Below are positions 44,347 through 54,517 of a stretch of DNA of 64,000 nucleotides, in pieces (position 1 is the first letter of the stretch; each line of letters opens with the position of its first letter). A program made the translations under genes and the position numbers. The notes beneath the pieces are model-generated. The model saw nothing but the letters and a program-made list of their open reading frames with translations, was not told the DNA's origin and searched no databases. The stretch is from Roridomyces roridus (lineage: Eukaryota > Basidiomycota > Agaricomycetes > Agaricales > Mycenaceae), in the NCBI GenBank assembly GCA_029378245.1, contig JARKIF010000022.1, positions 124,001 to 188,000 of the forward strand, given 5' to 3'.

Positions 44347-44588
44347 GCCGGTTGAAGACTCAAGAGTTCTGTTCAGCGTCAGGCGGTGCCATTGCGGATG
44401 TCCTGGGAGTCTTCTGGGGAGGACAACGAGCTAACTGCGAACTGAGAAGCGGAGGTTAGACACAAATCAATTAGAACTCATACAATAAATAAACGGTCTT
44501 CGGTCCGAATGCCAAGTTTCCAATCGCTCATTCCTTCCTCGGAAACCAAGGTTTCGTTCATGTCGTGGACCTCGCGAGTATAATAAAT

Positions 44589-44606
44589 CCCCCCCCCCCC
44601 CCCCCC
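44589..44606 (+). repeat. Poly-C tract, 18 nt
   Basis: An uninterrupted run of about 18 C. A minus frame through it (44,478-44,666) gives a Gly run and should not be taken as a gene. The tract length could be an assembly estimate. Confidence 0.9.
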
Positions 44607-45157
44607 ATTTCCTGAGACATTCCAAGGCATTTCACCACCAAGCTTAAAGCGACATGAAAAGGGCATGCTGTTATTTGGCCATACTCACTCCGCCAAATCC
44701 AAGGGATCTAAAGGCGGGAATCGGTCCTGGGCGCCTTTCTGTGGTATTATCCGTTCTTTAACGAGATGGCTCTCGATTCTTTGGTTCTTTGTTTGTACAA
44801 TCCCCATTTGTGCTTGCTCCTTCCGTTCATCTCTCTCCTTTGGCTGCAGCTCTCAGCATTGTACTTCTATCCATTGTTCAAAAATCGAAATCTTTACAGC
44901 TTTCTTGACAGACCGCAGTCAATCCACAGCTTCTCGGAAGTCCACTTTCACTGCCGACGGATGACGCGTCTCCACAGCAGCGGCACATTTCTCACATATA
45001 AACACGCCGTGGCCTGTGGGTAGTCGCCGATGCCCTCAATCCTCTCGTATGCTCACCTCTCCTTTAAACTCCTGGCGTCCTTCTGAAGCTGGATGATTGA
45101 CTGTGCCGTGCTGGACACTACTCTTTAAGCTCAAATGCTGCTTGGAATCTCGGGGTC

Positions 45158-46030
45158 ATGTCTCAAACTCCTCACTGGCAGCGATACAACAGTTTGACCA
45201 CTGAGCTCCGCATCCGGTACTGTCTGCTGAATCCCGCCGCTCCCTCATCTCACCGAGCGCACAGCACCCAGTGCTGTGTTGCGCCCCACCCCGGTTGCCG
45301 ACGAGTACCGTGTTTCCCGGCAAATCTCACATAACACGCCGTGAGTGGTTGCCGTTCACTCATTGAGAATTCCTTCCTCCACTGATCTCACCCGCAGCGA
45401 ATTTCCCTTTGTCCCCGTCGCACTCATCTCCTTCCTCTCCCGATGCCGTTCGATTGTCTGAATCTGCGGCCTTGGGGTCAACCACTTGCTTGGTCCGCCT
45501 ACTTGGTCCACCATATCCGCCTCGGACTCATACACTGTTTGACCCCGACCGAGTCTCAAAACCTAAGCTCACATATGTCTCCCTGTAGCCACATGTCGGA
45601 CCTGCTCGTGCTTGACAAGCGCTACGTTCACTCGCACACTGCTCGCTGTGCTCCCACTGCTCCGGCAACCGTTTCAAAACCAGACTCGCAGATACCATTC
45701 CGAATGAGCACCCCCATCAACTGCGTGGCGACCGTCTGGGGATCCTATGTGTTCGCTATGGTGCGTACTGCGTACATACCTTCCAGGTCGCTAACCCCAC
45801 CCACATCATTGCGTTGGAGCTGAGAACCGTAGTCGGAGTCGATTGCAACTGCAAGGCGGCGCGAATGGGCACATACTATTACTTCAATACTCGGTTCGCT
45901 GATTTCCTGCCTCGAACCTTCGTATTTAGTACGAGCAGACTGTGCATGTCGTGTCCAAATTGCCATTTCTTCGTTCTCCCAGGCTACGTGGATATCGATA
46001 CTGCCGGAGCGAAGCGTAGGCATGTCTTGT
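45158..46030 (+). pseudogene. Possible degraded gene, unrecognised
   Basis: An ATG at 45,158 opens 'MSQTPHWQRYNSLTTELRIR', which looks protein-like. A GTGAGT...CAG intron (45,342-45,399) leads to a Ser/Pro-rich frame, and later frames contain 'HIIALELRTVVGVDC'. No single spliced frame joins them without shifts. I do not recognise a family. The stretch may be a decaying gene. Confidence 0.25.
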
Positions 46031-46033
46031 GTA

Positions 46034-46183
46034 CTGTACCATTTCGACCGTAAGTTCAGTCACAGGTCACAGCCAACTTTTTTTGATGTGTGCAAAAATC
46101 ACCATAATTCAAAAGAAAAATTTTCGGCCTTCTCGGTCGAGAAATTACATAATTTTGATGAACCTACGGTCGAAATGGTATAG
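46034..46183. mobile_element. 150-bp MITE, TA-flanked
   Basis: The ends CTGTACCATTTCGACCGTA and its near-complement (CTATACCATTTCGACCGTAG) form ~27-bp inverted repeats. TA flanks both sides (46,032-46,033 and 46,184-46,185). It is A/T-rich inside and non-coding, and fits a mariner-type MITE. Confidence 0.8.
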
Positions 46184-46185
46184 TA

Positions 46186-47380
46186 CCGGTGCTAAGATTG
46201 AGCTGGATAGGGATCCGGGCCGCAAAGAAACAAAGGGCTTTGAATACCTGTGGCGGAGAGTAAGTAGAAAGAGACTGTGACTCGGGACCAGCTTTGGAGA
46301 GCTTGGCAAGAGCTTGCGGAGGAAGACCGATAGCTGACCTAAGGTTTTCGTAATGCACTTGATCGGATGATTGATGGGTGGCGGTGCACGGCTCTTGACT
46401 CCCACCACTTGCACGACGACGCTTGACCTCTGCTTTCATCTTCTATCCCATTGCGCTCTGTAGATTCACTGTGGCCGCTTGATTTCGATCCCAGCATCTT
46501 CGGACTTCTAGGCCGCGGATCCCCAATCTTCAAGCTTCTGGGACTCGGAGCAAGAAAGCCGAGTACTTACCGGGTCGGATCTCCTGTACCGTGTCGTTCT
46601 TCTCGCCTATCTTGACTCTTGGCTCGATTCGTCGATAAGGCCGATCTGGAGACTGGTACCTCCCTTCTGGATCACAGACTGCTGGTGGACCTGGAGCGCA
46701 CCATCTTCGAGCTCTTTGCCTTTTCGATCTCCAACGTATATGCATGCGGCCTCACCGATGACCACTCACGCCCAGAACGCAATTCAGGGACAATTTTGAT
46801 GTTCGCTTATTTCGCACAGGAGGGTATACAGTGCTGTGAAAAATAATGCGGTCTGTCGCTTGACTGAACACAGCGGGGCTAGTGTCGGGCCGTGCCGCGG
46901 GTCTGGACATCTCGTGTTCATTCAGATCAGTGAACCTCGTTTTGGCTTGTGCGCTATCAATCTTGCCGCTCTCTTGCCGCTCTCTAGGCTTGTGAAGGCG
47001 GACCGGCTCGCCCAACTCACGCTGTTGGATGATGTATGCGTCCCTCCCCGGGGATTGCGGGACGCACCATACGTTCCGGAAACACCGTGCAAGTCGCTGC
47101 TTTCTCGCAGTATATATTTCGTAACTTCGGCCTCCTCGCCTCCATCAGCAGTTTATCCAACCCAATATCTCTACTGGAAATGGTATGCTTCAGTGCAGGC
47201 CATTGACGTACTAAATCTTGGATAGATTCGAAGCATTCAATGGTATGAGAAAATCGAAGAGACGCGGGACAGGCCGTCCTCGAGTACACGTGGAAGGTCG
47301 GTGTATTCAAAAGCGAGCCGGCCCGTAAAACCTTTGTCAGACGATGCCCACTGAATTCTGATCGATAATCGGACTGTGCC
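46186..47380. other. Gene-poor stretch with unassigned frames
   Basis: Some frames look weakly protein-like (for example 'FGLLGRGSPIFKLLGLGAR' near 46,500 and 'LLDHRLLVDLERTIFELFAF' near 46,660) but carry no family motif. They are not joined by clear splice sites. Confidence 0.4.
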
Positions 47381-47510
47381 GTGTAATGCATAAATACCAC
47401 TGGAAGGCGAGGTCCTTCCCTCAGTTCCTCATCCCTTGAATCAGGTTGGGCTCAATCTCTCTTCTCCGCATTTATCCGTCTCACACCCTCATCCCAGAAA
47501 CTATCGCACA

Positions 47511-47893
47511 ATGCAATTTAACGTTGCCCTCATCGCCAGCGCCATCCTCGCCGCCGCCTCCCCTGTCCTCGGTGCAGAGTTCCAATGGTGGACAGGGGCA
47601 GGATGCACCGGCACCGCTGTGGTGACCACAACCAACCTTGACCCACTCGTGTGTTTCAGCATCGCCAACGGCGGGTCGACAAAGTCCATCAGCTACTCGG
47701 GTGTGCCCAACTTTATCGACTTTTACAAGTCGGGAGGTGGGAACGACCAATGCACCAATTCAGTTCTCTTCAGCTTCGGCCCCGGATCTGGGTGTGCGAC
47801 TGCACCTGATGGGTAAGTTTGTTTTATGAATGTTGCGTTGACTGAATCGACTCTGTGCGTAGGTTCAACCTCGAGAGCTTCTTCTACGGTTGA
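47511..47893 (+). CDS. Small secreted protein, 110 aa
   Basis: Two exons (47511-47812, 47863-47893) with a GTAAGT intron give 110 residues. The signal peptide is MQFNVALIASAILAAASPVLG. The mature domain begins 'AEFQWWTGAGCTGTAVV' and has four Cys (in 'GCTG', 'VCFS', 'QCTN', 'GCAT'), so two disulfides are likely. The last exon contributes only nine residues, 'NLESFFYG' being its end. A TATA-like 'cataaata' lies at 47,389. The pattern matches small Cys-containing secreted proteins widespread in basidiomycetes. Function is unknown. Confidence 0.82.
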
Positions 47894-48207
47894 ATGGTGG
47901 GAATTCCTCGGTGTGCTGTTCGGAAACCTGTGTAGATTCTCGTTACAATACACCTTTTATATTCGATGGCGAACGTATGAAACCCATCGGAGTCATGGCA
48001 AGGCAACGCGCTCAGCTTCTCCCTGCAATTGCGCAACTTGTCAACACATCGCTTGTTTGACCCGGGCTTGCGTCCTTCAAAACCTCCTCTGCTTTTTACT
48101 CGACTCTCGAGCGATTCCCAAGAGCATTCAGTTAGTCAGCCACACCAGGTTCATGAGTAATTCGGTCTCCTCCTGTGAATGCATGGTCTGACGTATCGCT
48201 CGTTCGA

Positions 48208-49652
48208 CTCGAGCGGGCCTGGAGAAATTGCCGCAGTTGGCGCAATTGCGTCAATCTGCGCCAGTGTTGGCGCCGCACATGTTATCCTGGCTGAGCATCT
48301 ATGTTTATCTGGTGGATAGTGGGTCCCAAAGTGACCACCAAGACCCCAACGTCGTCAGTACCTGAGATGTAGACACACGGGTCAGAATTGATACAAGTTT
48401 TATGTGATCGGCGGCAAAGTTACCGTTTGAATGCGTCAATCGACGCCAATCTGGGCGCCAAATCGGCGCCAAATTATCCGATCGGCGCCAGTCTTGGCGC
48501 CAATGGGCGCCACTCGGCGTCACGGAATTTGCGTGACAGGCGCCAGTGTGACAGATCTGCGCCACTTGGGCGCCACCTCTCCTGCTCTGCACCAACACCA
48601 GCGGCAACTGCGCCACCTCTGCGCCAATGGCAGTGACTGATGGGCGGCACAACCGATCCTAATGTCCGTGAGCAAAATCAATTTCAAACTCAGGCGGTCA
48701 AGAATCTTAGAAAAAAGGTTAAACGACGCACAGGAGGAATGTATGAACTCCGAATCGAGCAGAGAACGGGGAGTTACGGGAAGCGTCCCCCTTAGGAAGA
48801 CTGACGATTTTCCTAGCACTCCAGCTCTCGACGCAGGCTCAGCTGTATGCTGACATCCCGGATCTCCAAGTGAGGCTGCGAAGAGGGGGACATGAAAAAT
48901 CAGTGATGGATGTCTGCTCTGCCGAATCGAACGGGCATGCCTCATACTAACCATGCTCACTACTTGAATACAATGTCGTGCCAAAATGCAAACCGCGCCA
49001 ACGTGCGCCAAAAATCACGGAAGACTTGAAGGGCAAGAGTCACCCAAGTGTGAACTCAATGTTACTCACGCCGATTTACTACCCTGTGGTCTCCATCGCA
49101 CGCATCTAGGCTGCTCCTGTGATAGAACAGAACTCCGTGAAATTCACTCCCCGTGAATTTCATCCTAACCCGCAATGTCCTCAGATTTGAATATTTGCCG
49201 GTAACTTGTTGAATTCAAACTTCGATCAGCACCGGGTGGAAGTGCGAAGAAATCGTGAGTTTCTCTGTGTCAACATGCTGTCGTTGCTTTTCCATTGGGC
49301 TGGACTGTCTCAATATGAGATACATGTCACACACCTGGAATATCTACTTTCAACCCACCGCAGATTGCAGAAAGATTGAATATCTTCGACAAACATATAC
49401 TTGGTGTTTTGCTTCCCAAGGCCAAATAAATGCGGTAAATTGCATGTGTCCGGTATGTACATATGCAGAGGACTATGCACTACTCAACTCACCAGAAATA
49501 TAGGAACCAAAAATTTGCCGCCACTGGTGTTGCAGTGAATCGGCGGCAATGGTGTCACACTGCCGCTGTCACACGGGTAAATTTGCCGCCGATCTGGGCG
49601 CCAATTGCGGCAACTGCGCCTCCTGCGGCAATTTCACCCTGCCCGACTCGAG
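48208..49652. mobile_element. ~1.45-kb inverted-repeat element rich in GGCGCC palindromes
   Basis: Left end 'ctcgagcgggcctggagaaa' then 'ttgccgcagttggcgcaatt' pairs with the right end, read backwards as 'ctcgagtcgggcagggtgaa' then 'attgccgc'. Subterminal zones (48,230-48,290, 48,430-48,640 and 49,505-49,630) are packed with GGCGCCA/TGGCGCC and 'tgcgcca' motifs. No transposase frame was found. A target duplication is not evident because the tips are themselves palindromic (GCTCGAGC). Confidence 0.62.
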
Positions 49653-51160
49653 CTTGTGTCGCTTCTCAGCGCGCTGCCCCATATCGAATTTTTGAAATTT
49701 TTGATCCAACCACTCGAGAAGGCATTGATCGCTGCCCCAAACCAACTGAGCCCGGCAACGCTATCAAACAGCGGATCCTTCATTAGCCCAGTACCTACTA
49801 CCAGCCCAGAGTTATCAGTATGTGTCGTGCCACCTGAAACCACGGCATGTCGATGAGGGATACTGGTCGTAGTTGTGAGTTCGTCCAAGCCAACGCGTTC
49901 ATACCATTGGAAAAGCCACCTTCATCCGGACGACACTCTGCATCATGCATGGCACTTGCGTACCCTGCAAGTTGAAACCCGCGCAATCAGGTTCGATTCC
50001 CGACGTCCGATAGTGTGCGGAATTTGTTTTTGCCAGCGGCCATGTCAATGTTCAAAGTTGATTCAATTAAAAGTGGGGAAAACACAATAGCGGCCGAACA
50101 GTCATCGGGACTTCTCTGAGAGGCTGGCATGGGTGTCCTGCCAATGCGGAAATTGTTAGCTCCTGCACAATGTACCGCCGGCGCGCACGAGAGAGAGACC
50201 GAAAACAATGAGAGGAAGAGCTTTGAAGGACATCGAGTGGGTGGGGCAAAGAAAGACGCTGCAGAGTCTATATAGTAGGGAAGAAGGTGGCAGTAGGGTC
50301 TTCAAGTGCGTATCGGGGGCGGTAAGTTGTCATCGCCGCAATCTATTAGACCAATGGAAGCCGGCCAAGACGAAGTACCGGAGCAGCATGAGGCTATAGA
50401 TGAGGGCGTGGCGAGGAGGTACATCGGGTACAGCCCTCGGATTACGCAGTGCACTGATCAGGTGGTGAAGAGTGGAACGTGGCGAATTGAAGCGGGTATA
50501 GAGGGTTAGCGGCCTTGCATTTCGTCCGACCGGCTTGGGCGTACGATGTAAAGCAACGGCACCAAGAAGTCTCCTTGTCCGATATGACGCTCAATCTGCA
50601 ATGACCTCCACCAGAACGAAGAAGAGGCCTCTCCGACGTTCGAGAGTTGATTAATGATTCTGCGGAACGAAAAAAGCCAGTAGGATTGAGTGTGTTGTCA
50701 CTGGGGTGACGGGAAGAGATTGCTCGAGTCCGAACTTTGGTCTGTGGAGGTGGCACATCAGCGGGGAGGATAGAGGTGGGTAAGCCTTGTCACTTGTTCC
50801 GAGGTTGTTTGGTCGTACTTACTTACGCTCGTGCGGCCTTTTCGTATAAGGGCATTCCGGATTGCAGTCAACACAACCCAGGGACATTGTGAAATGCCGA
50901 AGGAATACGATTAGCCTGGAGCCACCTGACGTTTTCGAGGCATCGTCGGAAGCGACCCCGTTCGACTCGGGCCACCCCATGACTGATCCATCCGATTTTT
51001 TCTTTCATATGTCATAGAACGAGGAAGCACATCCGGTAGAGCCCTCGGATCGGTGAGCGGAATGTAGCAGGTGGGATTTCCTGCGAATGAACTCCATCTC
51101 AAGCAGGTTGAACAAACATACACATAATGCCCGGCAGTAATACCTCCGACTGCCGCTTAA
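49653..51160. other. Gene-poor stretch
   Basis: No domain-bearing frame was found. An isolated 'ggttcgattcccgac' near 49,990 resembles a tRNA T-loop/B box without the rest of a tRNA. Frames such as 50,442-50,756 (minus) are not supported. Confidence 0.45.
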
Positions 51161-51167
51161 TCTGCAG

Positions 51168-51679
51168 CTAGCTCGCTGGCTGCACCCTGCGTGGAGCGGA
51201 TGACGATGCGTTTAGGAACTCTTTGGGACGGTGGGCGTGTTTGTCGACGGGAGGAGTGGAGGGGGAGGGCTGTTTTGTGGGTTTTTTGGAGGTAGGAGCG
51301 GGTTCGGAGGAGGGCTTTGAAGGCCTGTTGGAGGGCTTGGACGATTTGCTTGGCAGCCCGCTGCGTGGCCCGCGCGGTCCCGCACGAGCGGTCTCATATC
51401 CGCCTCGATTCGTCTGAACGCAGGTCAAAAAGAAGAAGAGAGATTAAACCTCGAGGAAGCGCTTATTAAAATGCCCCAACGTCTCTCCAGGACGTACACC
51501 GAGTCCACCTTGCGCCGCTTCGACGCCTTCTTCCCATCTCCATCGACAGCCCCACCCTCATCACGCTGCTTGCGCTGCGCACGAGATTCGGTAAGCTAAA
51601 AGTAGCCGTGGAGGAAGTTGAACGCACTTCTGGGCCGTCGCTGGTCTCGGACAGAGCGTTTGGCGCGTTTGTGAGGCAT
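51168..51679 (-). CDS. Basic nuclear/nucleolar-type protein, exon structure uncertain
   Basis: ATG 51,679 opens 'MPHKRAKRSVRDQRRPR'. Further blocks are 'LTESRAQRKQRDEGG', 'KKASKRRKVDS', 'RPGETLGHFNKRFLE', then (across a 46-nt intron ending TCGAG) 'ADMRPLVRD' and a Lys/Pro/Ser-rich tail. Order and composition recall small conserved fungal nucleolar proteins (CCDC137-like), from memory and not certain. The blocks lie in two frames: the Lys/Arg-rich middle is out of phase with both ends under simple splicing. Either an intron boundary is non-standard or there is a small indel. Multiple nuclear-localisation-like KR clusters are present. Confidence 0.45.
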
Positions 51680-52079
51680 GGTGATGACGGGAGAGAAGAA
51701 AAGTCGTATTGCTCCCGCGTCTGATGGCACATGTTTGGATCTGTGTAAGTAATCCCTCCTTGAACCAAACGCCCATCGCCCTGCGTTTGGAGGTACGTCT
51801 CGCTTCCAGCCGGTCCTCAGTTTCTCTCTCTGTCCGAATTCCCTCTCGCGCAATGCATTGGCTAGGAGCTTGGATAGTGCTACGTGTGTCCAAGGTGCCG
51901 TGCGTGGCCCTGCCCTTCCGTTCATTCTTCTCAGTTCTCTTGTTTCCGCCACCAGCTTGAAGGTAATCTCCTCCACATACTACTTATGGTACGTCCCTAG
52001 GGACTCATAGTAAACTCCTAGAGTCTACTCCAGCAACCTTGGTCCTTACTTCCAAAGTGGGGACTTGAATCGGAACAAT

Positions 52080-52313
52080 TCAAAAGTTGCGGCACCGCGC
52101 CTGAAGCTGGCTTAGAATCAGCTGGTGCCGCGAGCCCCAAGGGAATGCAACGAACAACGAGGTACTTTCGGACCCATCAATCGCAACAGCATTGACGACC
52201 CTGATCATCTTGGACGTAGGCTCATACGCAGAGCTAATGGGCTTCCCCGCAAATACCTTGAGCAGCGAACTCTTTCCAGAGCAAGAAGCTTGGAAAAAGC
52301 CACTCGAATTCAC
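52080..52313 (-). pseudogene. Fragment of mitochondrial Rho GTPase (Miro/Gem1)
   Basis: An intronless 77-codon piece reads 'SGKSSLLKVFAGKPISSAYE' and 'PTSKMIRVVNAVAIDGSE'. It matches the start of the second GTPase domain of Miro/Gem1: P-loop, then the switch region. The P-loop lacks its first Gly ('FQASCSGKSS'). Sequence after 'IDGSE' is unrelated. Nothing of the EF-hands, first GTPase or tail anchor is nearby. It is a small translocated or retrocopied fragment. Confidence 0.55.
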
Positions 52314-52580
52314 CAGCTCTGGTAGCTGGTAGATCTGCGACAGTCCTGCATGGTGGACATCTCGCCTGTCTCTTCTGAAGACTGATAATCAATTCCAGCC
52401 AGCCTCGGCATGCCGTCGTTCGGAACGTACACTCGGCTCTCAGATCTCAGCGTGTCTTCGTTATCTTATTCTCCGCCATCCCACTGAAATCCCCACTTTG
52501 ATTCCGGCAAATTCAGCACTCCGGTCCCTGCCTGCGAGCATTCCGTCAAATTGGTATCGTCGGCCGTTCCTTGTTGACTG

Positions 52581-53933
52581 GTGTCACGGCGCTCGCTGTA
52601 TATCTCTGACTTGCTGGATGCTCGATGCGAAGATATAAACGAGTCCCTTGGTCGAGAATTCTTCAAGCGCCTGCCCTTCAGCAAGACTGCAATGAATCCC
52701 TTCAAGCGTAAAGATGCCGACTTCCTCCTGGTGGCAGCACATCTGATACTTGTTACAGTGCTACTGTGCACCTTTTTATCTGTTCTCGTTGCGGGCATGT
52801 CGGTTGCCGGTGGGTTTCTCGGTATATCATTCGAGGGTGGGAACTTATCATACATACCAGATCGTGCCATCGACTCCATGAGTCTCGTTCGACGCCAGGC
52901 TACCCTCGGTTTTGCATCCTCTAAATGGATTTGGACTACAAACACCGCCGCTAACCAGGCCCACGCCTTCCGCAAAGACTTCACTCCCCCGTTCGGGAAA
53001 TCTCTGATTGCAGCGGAGGTCATTGTCGCCGCGGTCAACCAACTGACTTTTTGGGTGAACGGCGAAATCCTCGGTTCCACTGGAGTCCAGGCGTGGGCCG
53101 GCCGCTTTTGCGTGGACCTTGACCCGAGTTTCAACGTATTCGCCGTCAACGCCTCGTCCACCAACACCAACGGGGCGTTTATCGCGACGATACTGCTCAC
53201 ATTCTCCGACGGAACTACCGACACTCTCGTTTCTGACAGCAGTTGGCTTTCGAACGGGAACTCTGTACCCGATGGGTTCGCCGAGCAGTCGTTGGACGAC
53301 ACCACCTGGGTCCCCGCCACTGTCCGCGCGACGTACGATGAGAGCGGCACTCCCTACTTCACTCCCCAAATCCCCACAAACCCGCCGACACTCTCCTTCC
53401 CGTCTGCGCGATGGATCTGGACCGACGTCCTCTCCTCAACGGGTACCGTCCCCAAAAGCACCCGTGTGTTCCGGAGAACCTGGGCCCCACCCACCGGCGG
53501 TGAGCCAGCCTCCGCAGATATCATCATCACCGCGGAAAACGAATACACTTTATACGTGAACGGCTTCGAGGTCGGGTCTGGTACGAACTGGAAGGTGGCG
53601 GGACATTACACAGTCAATTTTGCACCTGGCACGAGAGTGATCTTGGTTGCCGTGTCGGCGAGTAACCTAGCCACGAGTGCCGCTGGCGTGCTGATGGAAA
53701 TGGAAGTCAACATGCTTCCGGGTGGGCGGAATAATTGCACCGCCGGGGTGTATGGGTATACGGATGCGCTGTGGCGGTCGACGTTGGATGTGATTCCCGA
53801 TGGCTGGCAGCTGCCCGGGTTCGATGACTCCACTTGGCCGTTGGTGGTGGATGAAGGGTCTTATCCGGACGCTAGCCCATGGGGGTCAAGCGTGTCGATT
53901 GCGGCGCCGTCTCCTCCTGTAAATGCCTTTTGA
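52581..53933 (+). CDS. Membrane-anchored protein with two tandem galactose-binding-like domains
   Basis: A single-exon frame of 450 codons ends at TGA 53,931-53,933. If translation begins at Met38 (52,692), a short basic segment (NPFKRKD) precedes one strong hydrophobic helix (about residues 48-81), giving a type II membrane protein. Two homologous extracellular domains follow: about 112-255 ('ASSKWIWTTN', 'FRKDFTPP', 'TFWVNGEILG') and about 277-400 ('SARWIWTDV', 'FRRTWAPP', 'TLYVNGFEVGSG'). 'WIW ... FR+ F.P ... A.N..T.yVNG..vG' is the beta-sandwich pattern of rhamnosidase N-terminal and other galactose-binding-like modules. Each domain contains a 'DD(T/S)TW' loop typical of such folds. There is no catalytic domain, so a sugar-binding or surface role is inferred. 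Confidence 0.8.
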   Translation: MSRRSLYISDLLDARCEDINESLGREFFKRLPFSKTAMNPFKRKDADFLLVAAHLILVTVLLCTFLSVLVAGMSVAGGFLGISFEGGNLSYIPDRAIDSMSLVRRQATLGFASSKWIWTTNTAANQAHAFRKDFTPPFGKSLIAAEVIVAAVNQLTFWVNGEILGSTGVQAWAGRFCVDLDPSFNVFAVNASSTNTNGAFIATILLTFSDGTTDTLVSDSSWLSNGNSVPDGFAEQSLDDTTWVPATVRATYDESGTPYFTPQIPTNPPTLSFPSARWIWTDVLSSTGTVPKSTRVFRRTWAPPTGGEPASADIIITAENEYTLYVNGFEVGSGTNWKVAGHYTVNFAPGTRVILVAVSASNLATSAAGVLMEMEVNMLPGGRNNCTAGVYGYTDALWRSTLDVIPDGWQLPGFDDSTWPLVVDEGSYPDASPWGSSVSIAAPSPPVNAF

Positions 53934-54517
53934 TCAGGTTCCATTTGTTGTTGAACAACGTTCTATGTTACTGTAGTGTGTATTATCATACACGATCGCT
54001 CAACCTGAACTTATGTAATGCCCATCGAATTGTCACAAATGTTCGATGTCCAACCAAGTATATAAGTACGAGAACTGTGAGACTTGGACTCCCTTAAAAC
54101 TCGCAAGGGAGCCTGGAAAAGCGGCCAAGGGGAAGAGGTGCCTGCTTTAAGCCTGGGGTCCAGATATCGGTCTGGGACGTCGACTGCCCAAGCTTACACT
54201 GTCGAAATTCATGAGGACCTGTGCCTTCGTCCAGTCGTTTCCAGTGAGGAGTGCGCAAGCATTGACTCAAGAGAGCGAAACACTTGGCGTTTGTTTCCGA
54301 GTTGTCAGCCAGGCGTGCGTATGTCTTGCCCAAGTCATGCCAACTGAAGCCACCCCAGGGAAACGAGTGTTTGTGGATCAGACTGGCACAAATTGCAAAC
54401 ACACATTATATATTTCAGAATAAATAACTCTAACGACAACCAAGGAAAGAAAGTAAGGAAAGATATTAGCTTTAGATTACTATTAGTTTTCGTTGCACCG
54501 CGACTCTTCCGTCCAAT
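53934..54517. other. Convergent 3' spacer
   Basis: The spacer lies between the tandem-domain gene (plus) and the glyoxal oxidase (minus). Short overlapping frames at 54,084-54,402 show no domain. No gene is supported. Confidence 0.5.

Noticed and set aside
44478..44666. Gly-rich minus-strand protein
   Set aside because: The Gly run is the poly-C tract read backwards; no start context or family.
49980..50010. tRNA T-loop-like 'ggttcgattcccgac'
   Set aside because: No D-arm/A-box or acceptor pairing at the right distance; probably a SINE scrap or chance.
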